Origin: Anniella stebbinsi
Taxonomy: Eukaryota > Chordata > Lepidosauria > Squamata > Anniellidae
Assembly: GCA_029215795.1 (NCBI GenBank)
Contig: JARDYH010000007.1
Location: 93,201,263 to 93,265,262, forward strand
Length of the DNA stretch: 64,000 bases
Direction: 5' to 3'
A program made the translations under genes and the position numbers. Shown in pieces: positions 1-9,450 of the stretch (positions are counted from its first letter, which is position 1; the number at the start of each line of letters is the position of its first letter). A model generated the notes under the pieces. It saw nothing but the letters and a program-made list of their open reading frames with translations. It was not told where the DNA came from and ran no database searches.

Positions 1-178
1 TCAAGTGAGAGAGCATAACTTCTGGGGTTCATTTATTATTTTGAAAAGTGGGTGCAACACATATCACTAGCTTTGATTTTATATTGGATGTCAAAATGGT
101 GTAACATCCTAGCTGATGCTGGCTGCTTGTCAACTGTATAATATCCAGTCATCCGTTACACGAAGCCATGAAATTAAT

Positions 179-2016
179 TAAACAAAAAACCTACGGTTTA
201 CAAAAACAACGTTAAGGCTCCACAGTTTCCAACCAAGCACCAAAAAGCAGGGAAATCGGGAGTTAAGGCTCCCAAGCCTTAACGCCACATCCTCCCTAAG
301 GAGGCAGAAAGTGCAAGTGAAATTCTCATTCTCCCAAAGCAGATACACCATGAGGACAAGATGGAGAATATGATATGCAGAGGTGACTGTGGGGTTGTGG
401 AAAACTGATCACGAACAACTTAGGGCCACCTACTTTTTTTGTTTAGAGCAGCCCTTCCCCAACCTGGTGCCCTCCAAAGGTGTTGGACTACAACAGTCAT
501 CATTGCAAGTCAGTATGTCCCATGGTTAGGAATGCTGGGACTTGTCGTCTCAAACATCTCGATATGCAATATGATATGCAGAGGTGACTGTGGGGTTGTG
601 GGAAATGATGGTGAACAATTTAGGACCAGCTACTTCTAATTTCTTAGAGCATCTCATGTTAAGAGTTGCAACCCAACACATCTGACAGGCACCAGGTTGG
701 CGAATGTTGTTCAAGAACAAGGGAAGGCAGAATGTAGATCTCCAGATGTTTTGGAATTCAACTTGTAAAAGCCCCTATCAGCATGGGCAGTTGTCAGGAA
801 TGCCGCGAGTTGATGTCCAAAACATCAGGATAGATCTATTTTCTGCCCACATCTGTACTAAAGTATGATGTTTTCCAGCATTAAGATATGTGATCAATCA
901 AGAAACTACAAAAGAGCTGCATCATTTTAAATAAACTGTATAAACCAAATGAAACAACAATGAATGAATCTTGAATACCTAATCCGGATAGCCCTTCAGA
1001 TGTCAACATTAGTTTTCAACACATGGCATAGGATGTCTGTTTCTTGAATATCAGATAAAGGATTTCTCTTACTTGTTCAGCAGTGTGAGATCAAAGGCAG
1101 AGCTACCACCTAATACTTTCATGCATCAGTATTATTTTAAAATTAAGTATGAAATGATTTTTGTCTTCCCCATAACACATAACATGAGAGTTAAAGTGCA
1201 ACACATCTGGAGAGCACCAAGCTGGAGAAGGTTGACTCCTATACTTGTCTTCTCAGAAGCCAGTTCCACTGAATTCACTAGGGCTTACTCCCAAGAGGTA
1301 TAGGATTGCAAACTAATCTCATCTGAAAGGTGTTCAAGACAGCCAAACTAAACCTCTTCTGCTCCTCTGTCGCTTTGATGAGATGATGTATTGTGGAGGG
1401 ATTGTGGGGAGTGAACAGTATATTTTGTTTAAATACATTTTAAAGAGAAAAAAAAACATTGGTTCTTTGAAGGGCAGGATATTGACCAAAAGTTGGATGT
1501 GCCTGGCACATGCTCTGGTTCTAGATCTGTAAAGAATAGTTCCCCTTTTGTTATCAAGTGTGCTGCTATATGCAAGATGTGTTTGAGAGATGTGTTTGAG
1601 ACCCTGTATTTGGTAAGGATATGGAACAGCATTCCCCATCTTGTTGCCCTCCAGGTGTTTGAGATGACAAATCCCAGCATTCCTGACCATGGGAGTTGTA
1701 GTCCAACACCTTTGGAGGGCACCAGGTTGGGGAAGGGCTGCTCTAAACAAAAAAAGAGAAGTAGGTGGCCCTAAGTTGTTCATGATCAGTTTTCCACAAC
1801 CCCACAGTCACCTCTGCATATCATATTCTCCATTCTGTCCTCATGGTTTATCTGCTTTGGGAGAATGAGAATTTCACTTGCACTTTCTGCCTCCTTAGGG
1901 AGGATGTGGCGTTAAGGCTTGGGAGCCTTAACTCCCAATTTCCCTGCTTTTTGGTGCTTAGTTGGAAACTGTGGAGCCTTAACTTAGTTTTTGTAAACCG
2001 TAGTTTTTTTGTTTAA
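179..2016. mobile_element. Foldback DNA element with about 330-bp inverted arms
   Basis: The left arm (about 179-500) and right arm (about 1690-2016) are inverted copies. The shared terminal sequence is TTAAACAAAAAA, and both arms hold a small hairpin GTTAAGGCTCCCAAGCCTTA. TTAA lies at both outer ends, which could be a piggyBac-like target site or simply the end of the arms. The 1.2-kb middle has no recognisable ORF; it includes the direct repeat 367-452/566-652 and MITE-like pieces. Non-autonomous. Confidence 0.75.
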
Positions 2017-3304
2017 TGAATAGTATATTAAACAGGTAGTTTATGAAGACATGAGACAAGTTTACTTTTAATGTTTTAAATGTTAATGATAATTTTATGA
2101 ACAAACCAAGTAATATATAGTACATTTTAGATCTTTAATCAGTGCTTAAAGAAGTATTGCACATTTTGCAATTGTTCCCAAAATGTTAATTTTCCCCCAG
2201 AAAAAAAGGGGGAAACCATCTTTCCCCCATGGCTTCAGAATTTCCGGAAATATTACATTGCCACATCCAGGTAGATATGCAGTCTTGCCCTGCTTACTTC
2301 TGAGTAGGTATGCTACTCATATTTACTTCTATGTATGTGTGGTATTTGCCATGCTATTTGAAAGCGCTACTGAGTGATTTAGTCCTGCTTACTTCTGAGA
2401 AGGTTTAAAATGGTAAGAAACACATTTTGGGCCCACCCACTCTGTCTTTTGCCGCATTCACAGATGGTGTGGAATTCTGCCTTTGGGCTGAAAAAAAGTT
2501 TCTCCCTGCCTTCCATAAACTCGTCTAATCATGTTTTTTAAATAAAAGAACAATTAAATGCTACGCTTCTTTACTTAGAAGTCCCACCGGGTCAGGTCCA
2601 CCTCAGTACCAGCCCATGTCCCTCCAATCAGCATTGGGGCAGGGAGCTGCAATGCTAACTTCCTTCAATGCCCCCAGTATAGCATTGCCCCAGGGTATTG
2701 TGGGAAATTCACAAGGTTGTTCCCAGGCCCCACTGAAGGGGGGCCATGCTATATTGGGAGAAGTCTGAATGGTGGCTTGCTATCCAGTATTTATTAGAGA
2801 CTGCTGTTGCTCACCACTCCCAATTAACCTGCCAGGGGGGCATCTGGCATAGCACGGTGGGCAGCCCATCAGAAGCATGTTGCCAAGGCCAAGGGCCCCC
2901 ACAAGCATGGAGTTGGCCTTGCTCAGTGGAGTTTACTCCTATGTAAGTGTACAGAATTGCACCCTAAGCCTGTGGACACTTTACTAAGTATGCCACAGTA
3001 TTCCAGAAAAAGCTTTGGAGAAAAAGGAGAGGGTGAGATACCTATCTTTTAACTATCTTATTGCTTTTTTATCCTGTCCTTCCTCCAGGAAATAATGACA
3101 TTGGCGCTGCCCTCACAGTAGTCCTGTGAGGTCTGCTTGAATAGCTGCTTTCCCATTTCAGCAGCACCATGTTTCTGTTTTTGCCACTAGAGAGCAGTCA
3201 AAAGCTGCATTTCCATTGTAGGAAAAGCCAATTCTTTAAATATTGTTAAGAAAATGATCAAGTACCAATAGTGTGGATCTCATGTGTGTTCATGAACACT
3301 GTCA

Positions 3305-3395
3305 AAGGCTGCAATCCTTTGCACACTTATGTGAGAGTAAGCCCCATTGAACAAAGTGGGGCTTTCCTCGAGTAACCATGCATAGGATTGCACCA
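3305..3395. repeat. Short palindromic repeat (GCAATCCTATGCA family)
   Basis: GCTGCAATCCTTTGCACACT ... CATGCATAGGATTGCACC, with inner AGTAAGCCCCATTGAA. Other pieces at 1275-1325, 2925-2970, 7465-7590, 7800-7885 and 57240-57300. Very common form in squamate DNA; class not determined. Confidence 0.6.
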
Positions 3396-3736
3396 TTAAT
3401 TATAGACACATTTGTTCGTATTTATTTTTCTACTGCTTTCTCTGTAGTCCAGTTCATAACCACTATGAGATCATTTTAAAAATGGACAGTGGTATATAAA
3501 TCTATTCAGTAAATAAAATAAATATAAAATAAATCTACTGCTACGACCTTCAAATTGCTTTGTTAATGGAGACATCATTAAAACAAGAGAAGTGTGTGCA
3601 TGAATATTTGGATTCCCATTAAGTTAGAACATATCTACAAGGAGGGGTTCTGGAAAGATCTAGACCCATTTAAGGTGCTTCACAGAGTCAGAATATCCAT
3701 ATCACAAAAGTTGAAGAGAAAACACAGGAACATGGG

Positions 3737-3866
3737 AGGCAAAAGCTAAATAACCCATCAGCATGTTGGAGATGCTCTGTGTTAAATGCTCATTTTGTGT
3801 ACTTACTATGGTCATATAAATTTGTTTATTCTTTTTGGAACCAGGCCATTTATTAATCTGATATAA
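3737..3866 (+). repeat. Direct repeat unit A (partner at 5432)
   Basis: About 130 bases (ACCCATCAGCATGTTGGA, TTAAATGCTCATTTT, TTATTCTTTTTGGAAC) recur at 5432-5563 in the same orientation. Not identified; either a local duplication or two copies of an unnamed repeat. Confidence 0.6.
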
Positions 3867-4050
3867 CGAGTCAGACCCTTGGTCTGTCTAGCCTAGAATT
3901 GCCCACACTGACTGGCAGCAATGGTTGTCAAGGGTTTCAAGGCAGGAATTTTTCCAGCCCTACCTGGAGATGCCAGGGATTGATCCTTGGACATTCTGCA
4001 TTCAAAGCAGGTGCTTCCCCACAACGCTACAGCTCCTCCTCACCCCCCAA
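3846..4050 (-). mobile_element. tRNA-derived SINE (second family), antisense
   Basis: Plus strand contains CTACCTGGAGATGCCAGGGA then TTGATCC and a reversed A box near 4030; the reverse complement reads GTAGCGTTGTGG...CAAGGATCAATCCCTGGC, a tRNA head followed by a conserved body ending near 3846. Other copies: 46425-46592 and 47788-47875. Confidence 0.65.
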
Positions 4051-4328
4051 AAAGCCATTTTAAACAACCCAAACCAGTGCAGCAATGCCAGGTACGGTCC
4101 CAGTCATCATGGCAATATCACTGGAGTCCACATCACCAGCCTGCACAGCAATGACACCCCTGTGAGAGCGTGCTACAGAAGGAGTCTATCCACTCACAGC
4201 AATGGTGGTGGTGGTGGGGAAACAATCCAACATCACCTTCCTGCAACACACAAGAGTACAGCACAATAGTGCATAGGAACTACTATAACATGGGTGTGGG
4301 GAGGCCAGCAACTGGATGTCTCCAGGAA

Positions 4329-4647
4329 TAGGGTGACCAGATAAAATCCAGGTCAGGGCTCATGTAACTTTAATAGTTGTAGAGAAAAGGGAATTTCAGC
4401 CAGTGTCATTTGTATGCAATTAGTTCCTGGTGAAATCCCCTCTTCATCACAACAGTTAAAGTTGCAGGGGCCCTGCCTTCTTTTGTATATGGTCACTCTA
4501 GTATAGTGCCTGCAACTTTAACTGTTGCGATGAAGAGGGAATATTACCAGGAACTATTGCATACAAATGACACTGGCTGAAATTACCTTTTCTCTACAAC
4601 TATTAAAGTTACATGAGCCCTGACCTTGATTTTTTTTGGTCACCCTA
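4329..4647 (+). mobile_element. hAT-type MITE, copy 1
   Basis: 319 bases, almost wholly palindromic: starts TAGGGTGACCAGATAAAATC and ends with the inverse GGTCACCCTA. Perfect 8-bp direct repeat TCCAGGAA at 4321-4328 and 4648-4655, the target duplication length of hAT transposons. No coding capacity. Confidence 0.92.
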
Positions 4648-4734
4648 TCCAGGAATCCTTACACACAGGGGTTCAAATTCATTTATCCCCCCCTCTCCCC
4701 ACTCCCATACACAAGGGTTCAAAGGCCACTGAGG

Positions 4735-5312
4735 GGAAAAATGAGTATTTTGCTAGGCAAGCAAAGGAAGGAAACAAGGGAAGCCACAATAGCACTTTTA
4801 CTAGTTCAAAATATGGCAGCCAGGTTGGTCACCGGTACACCTAGGGGTGACCACATTACACCAGTCTTAAAATCACTCCACTGGCTGCCAATTAGTTTCC
4901 AGGCAAAGTATAAAGTGTTGGTTATTACCTTTAAAGCCCTACATGGTTTGGGTCCAGGTTACCTGCGCCCGCACACTCAGGTCCTCTGGGAAGAATTTAC
5001 TGCAGTCAGCCAAAACTAGGCTGATGAGTGTTACCCAGAGGACCTTCTCTTCTGCTGCTCCCAGATTGTGGAATGGCCTGCCTGAGGAGATTCGACAACT
5101 TAGCAGTCTTTTTGAATTTAAGAGAGCCATGAAGACTGTTCTCTTCTGGCAGGCTGACCTAGTTGAATTTTAAGATGTTTTTAATAATATATTAGTTTTA
5201 TTCGTTTTAATATTTTATCTATTTTATGGTCTTTGTATTTATATTTATTGTTGTTCCCCGCCTCGATCCAGAGGGAGAGGCAGGTAAGAAATAAATATAT
5301 TATTATTATTAC
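4735..5312 (+). mobile_element. L2-type LINE 3' fragment
   Basis: Nearly the same as the 3' part of 55800-56370: AARLVTGT, LHWLPISFQAKYKVLVITFK, LHGLGPGYL, WNGLPEEIRQLSSLFEFKRA. Then the 3' UTR and a TTA-repeat tail. Frame is disrupted around 4980. Intergenic. Confidence 0.88.
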
Positions 5313-5431
5313 AGAGGCAACCTCCAATTGCACAGTGTTGGGAAACAAGAAGGGAATTTAAGCCTCACCATGGGGAAAGGGAGGAACAAGACCCCACTCA
5401 CCTTTTGCATGCCTTGACAGCAACAGTTGCG

Positions 5432-5563
5432 TCAGAGGCAAAAGCCAAATAACCCAATAACCCATCAGCATGTTGGAATGTTCTTTGTTAAATGCTCATT
5501 TTCTGCACATGCTATGGTCATGCAAATTCATTTATTCTTTTTGGAACTCGGCCACTTATTCAT
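5432..5563 (+). repeat. Direct repeat unit B (partner at 3737)
   Basis: Second copy of the 130-base unit at 3737-3866, with small changes, including a duplicated AATAACCC. Confidence 0.6.
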
Positions 5564-6021
5564 TTGATTCTAAACACAATGATAGACATTGGATTTAAGC
5601 ATTTTATTCTTGGCTGTGTACCCATGGTGGTCCCTTTCCAAAAAATGTATGGACTGGATCCTCAAGGCTTATGCAGTAACTAAATGCCTACTTTTGAGAA
5701 CATGGAAAGATCCAGACACACACCCAGTCTAGGCACAGCTTATGCAGTTGGCAGATCTGGAAAGAAACAAAAAGTTAATTGGATGAACAAAATAGAAGTA
5801 TATTTGGGATTCTGGGGTCAGGAATGCTGGGAGTTGTGGTCTAAAACATCTGGAGGACCCCCAGTTTGGGGAAGGCTGCATTCATTAGTATCTACAAGAG
5901 GTATATGCTATCTCCAGTATCAGAAGTGTGAGAAATGCTGCTTTTTCATAAGCAACAAGCAGGGCTAAGCATTTATTAATCCAATAGCTGAAGCAATTAT
6001 TTAATCTAGAAGACACATATA

Positions 6022-6341
6022 TAGGGTGACCAGATAAAATCCAGGTCAGGGCTCATGTAACTTTAACAGTTGTAGAGAAAAGGGAATTTCAGCCAGTGTC
6101 ATTTGTATGCAATTAGTTCCTGTTGAAATTCCCTCTTCATCACAACAGTTAAAGTGGCAGGGGCCCTGGCTTCTTTTGTATATGGTCACTCTAGTATAGT
6201 GCATGCACCTTTAACTGTTGTGATGAAGAGGGAATATCACCAGGAACTAATTGCATACAAATGACACTGGTTGAAATTTCCTTTTCTCTACAACTGTTAA
6301 AATTACATGAGATGTGACCTGGATTTTATCTGGTCAGCCTA
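6022..6341 (+). mobile_element. hAT-type MITE, copy 2
   Basis: 320 bases, same family and orientation as the copy at 4329, with few differences. Perfect 8-bp target duplication CACATATA at 6014-6021 and 6342-6349. Confidence 0.92.
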
Positions 6342-6484
6342 CACATATATTAAATGCCAGGCACATATAAATCAAAATACAGAGAAGCATTGCTAAAGAT
6401 AGAGACAGACAGTGGAACGGAATTGAAAGGGGGGGTGACCTTTGAAGCATGAAGGAGAGCACCAAGAAGGCCGTTCCATTTGCT

Positions 6485-6907
6485 GTTGTTGTCATGGAAC
6501 CTAGTTAGTGGGTGGCTGTGGTCGGAAGCAGACTCGTGATAGCATAGAACCAGTAGACCATGACAGGCTTGGTCAGGCTTTTGCTAAAGTTGCTTGCATT
6601 AATAAAGGAAACAGCTGGCTTCAGTAAATATATGTAGGGGTGCAGGAATGTGGGGAAGGGGAGAGATAAACAAAGGCGGGGATTTTTAATGAGGATTTTA
6701 GTATTATAATCAGGCAGACGTGATAGGTTGTAACCTTTAGAGGAGGGACTTTTACCGGCCGGGACAGGTAATAAATACTGTATGCTTTTTGATGCCCGGG
6801 GTGTGCCAAGCTTTCATAGCCACATCCTTTTTGCAAAAAGAATGTCTTTGCAATAAAGAGGCTTGTTTTCAACTTTTCCAGATTTTGTATTGTCCTTTTC
6901 TTAAACA
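6485..6907 (+). mobile_element. Possible solo LTR of an endogenous retrovirus
   Basis: Starts TGTTGTCATGG and ends TTCTTAAACA (TG...CA). Holds a TATA-like GGTAATAAATACTGTATG and, about 80 bases on, GCAATAAAGAGGCTTG followed by a GT/T-rich stretch, the order expected of an LTR promoter and polyadenylation site. No matching target duplication seen and no second copy in the window, so the call is tentative. No viral genes. Confidence 0.35.
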
Positions 6908-6989
6908 GAATGGGCATTTCTAACAGAAGCAATGTACCTATATCTTTTGCTGGGGAATATGGGCAAGAGGGGGCTGTTGCATTCATGTC

Positions 6990-8570
6990 CTGCTTGTGGG
7001 TTTCCCATGGGTATCTGGTTGATCACTGTGTGAACAGAAAGCTGGACTAGATGGGCCCTTGGTCTGCTCCAGCATGGCTCCTCTTATGTTCTAGTTATTT
7101 TAACAAGGACAGAGGTGTTGTTTCTCCTCAACTAAAAGATTAAAAATATAATGTAATTTTATAAAAACTTGATCTATGTACAATTTCCATGTTAATTTGC
7201 TTGTTTTTAAAGTTTGCCTCACACTGAAGTGCAGGGCAGTCAGAATATGGGAAGTTATGAGTTATTAATAATCTTTGTATTAACCAGCATTTTTGCATAA
7301 AACTGTTAATAGGGTGGGAAACAGTAATAGTAGATGTAGTACCAAGCGCACGAAGTATGCACAGACAGTTGTACTGTGCGCAGTAGTGCATTTGGCCTCT
7401 TAGCTTTGTCCTTGGTGAGGCAGCTACATATGTTGATAGCCTCACACTGCCAGGCTCTCTCAGTTATGTCTCATTGTGTTTAATGGGGCTTACTCCCAAG
7501 TAAAGTGGGGAAATGATTGCAGTCCTATACAGTTACCTGATAATAAGTCCCATTGAACTTAAAGAAGCTAACTTCTGAGTAACCATGTGTAGTCTCCCCC
7601 ATACAGAATATAGCACCTTGGTTCATCTAGAAATCCATTTCAGGGGATCCCCAGGTCAGAAATGAGAGCTGCCTGTAGAAAACAACAGCAAAATCCAGGG
7701 GTCTAGCTATAGGCAGCCAAACAAAAGATAGCAAGAAATACAGCTTTTCCTAACCTGGATCTTATTTTCTGTGTGGGGTGTGTGTGACTTTGTAAATAGT
7801 AAGGCTGCAATCCTGTGCATGCTTACTTGGAAGTAAGCCCCAACGGACACAGTGATACTTCCGTGTAAACATGCATAGGATAGGATAAAATCAGGAGCCT
7901 TCTACAGGATACTCAGTAGAACACAAGGCTGGGTTTGGGGCGTTTTGTCCGGGAGATCTTTGCAATGCAAACTCAAGCCTCTGCCCCACCCTCAGCCTGC
8001 AATTTTACAGTGGGCCGCATTGCAGGGCTGCAAAGTGGGGGAAACGAGAGTGTTTTAGCATCGATACTGACAGACCACTTTTTAAGAAAACGATCTAAAT
8101 CGCTTCTTTTATTTTTTTACACGAAATAAAACCTGACTTTACAAGGCATGAGTAGGGCAGGCCTCAGCACATAGAAAGAAAAGGGTTATAGAAAATGCAT
8201 AGAGGCGAACTTCTGAGTTCCTCTAGATCCCCTTTGTTCTCCCCCAGGAGAGAAGTGAATTCTTTCTCACAGAGAACAAAAGGGAAATCCAGGAGCACGG
8301 GCCGTTCTTCGCATTCCCTTTTGCTTCTCTGCTTAGTGCTTGGAATTTTGCGTTGTTCTCTCTGATTACCTCCTTCCCCAACCCGGTGTCCTCAGACGAG
8401 TTGTACTACAACTCCTATCATCTCCATCGTAGGAAAGCCTTCCTTGGGAGCGAGGTGGTGTTAAGTCTGCTGCAGCAAGCACAAAAAATAGTCTTGTGGC
8501 ATCTTAAAGACTAGCGAATGTTATTACGGCAGTGAACGTTTGTTTTAGTCTTTAAAGTCTGTATAGGTCT
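6990..8570. other. Intergenic sequence upstream of KHDRBS1
   Basis: Contains a SINE-like 3' part at about 7000-7090 (GCTGGACTAGATGGGCCCTT, TCCAGCATGGCTCCTCTTAT), pieces of the GCAATCC palindromic repeat, and the MITE piece at 8369-8450. Nothing protein-coding recognised. The short open frames here show no family resemblance. Confidence 0.6.
8480..8570. repeat. Penelope-type terminal repeat remnant (tentative)
   Basis: ATAGTCTTGTGGCATCTTAA followed by AGACTAGCGAATGTTATTA resembles the start of a repeat common in reptiles that carries a hammerhead motif further in. The ribozyme core itself is not readable here. Lies directly upstream of the KHDRBS1 CpG island. Confidence 0.35.
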
Positions 8571-8579
8571 TTTGTCGTA

Positions 8580-9450
8580 TCTCTATGTGCTCCTCAAGAA
8601 CCGAGCATGGGTCCGGCCCTACGTTTCTATTTGGCCTAACACGCATGCGCGCCGCGCGAGCGCATGGCGAGCGGAACGGAAGAGCGCGGCGTCGCCGTCG
8701 AGAGAATGGCGCGCTTGCGCAGCTGCTCTCGGCGCGTCTTTTTTTTTCCTCGCTGTTGTTCGCGGCGAGGCGGCCTTCGGCTGGCGCGTGCGCACTGGGT
8801 GGCTTCGCGAGGCTGGCGCAGGCGCACTCGTGACTTGAATCGAAGAACGGTTGGCGGCGGTCGTGGTCGGGCGCGAGGCGAGAGAAAGAGGAAGAAAGGC
8901 CAGACCAGCGCGAGGCGTTTGTGCTCCGGGCCCGCTCCGTTTCTTGCCCCGGTGGCCCCGGCGCTCCGTCGGCGTGGCAACCCTGTTCCCTCGCGCGCCT
9001 TTACCGCTCCTTCGGCCGCGGATGCAGCGCCGCGAGGACCTCGCCGCCGCCCGCCTGGGCAGGGCCCCAGGCCCGGCCGCCGCCGCCCGGCTCCAGTCGC
9101 CTCAGGCCGCGGGCTCCCCGCGGAGGCCTCCGCGGGGCGGGGGCGGCGGCGGGGTGCGCGGGGCCCAGCCGCCGCCCCTCCTGCCGCCCTCGGCCACCGG
9201 CTCGGCCGGGCCGCCGGCGCCCAGCGCCGCGCCCACCCCGCTCATGCCTGGCGCGGGGCCCGCGGCCAAGGCCGAGCCCGAGAGCAAGTACCTGCCCGAG
9301 CTCATGGCCGAGAAGGACAGCCTGGACCCCTCCTTCACCCACGCCATGCAGCTGCTGCAAGCGGGTAAGGGCCTTGGGGGAAGGGGAAGGCGAGGGCCGG
9401 CATGGTGCCTTCGGGCGCCCGGGCAGGCGCGGCGGGGGTGGGTAAATAGG
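8580..9450 (+). promoter_or_regulatory. KHDRBS1: CpG island promoter and 5' UTR of KHDRBS1
   Basis: Sharp rise in G+C and CpG compared with the AT-rich flanks. No TATA box is obvious near the probable start. Several GC-palindromic motifs resembling NRF1 sites are present, for example CGCATGCGCG near 8642 and GCTTGCGCAG near 8712. The transcription start is not defined; the 5' UTR likely lies within about 8850-9021. Confidence 0.75.
9022..9364 (+). CDS. KHDRBS1: KHDRBS1 coding exon 1 (N-terminus and start of QUA1)
   Basis: Start ATG chosen because it gives [11 protein letters not shown], close to the recalled human start MQRRDDPAARM; the frame is open upstream, but CpG-island 5' UTR is the simpler reading. 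The exon encodes a Gly-rich run, the motif [10 protein letters not shown], and [20 protein letters not shown], the conserved beginning of the QUA1 dimerisation region. It ends in phase 1 at a GTAAGG donor. The first 85 or so residues diverge most from human, as expected for disordered sequence. Confidence 0.95.

Noticed and set aside
9001..9360. Minus-strand open frame opposite KHDRBS1 exon 1
   Set aside because: It is the complement of the conserved coding exon and low-complexity Gly/Arg/Pro; no independent evidence.
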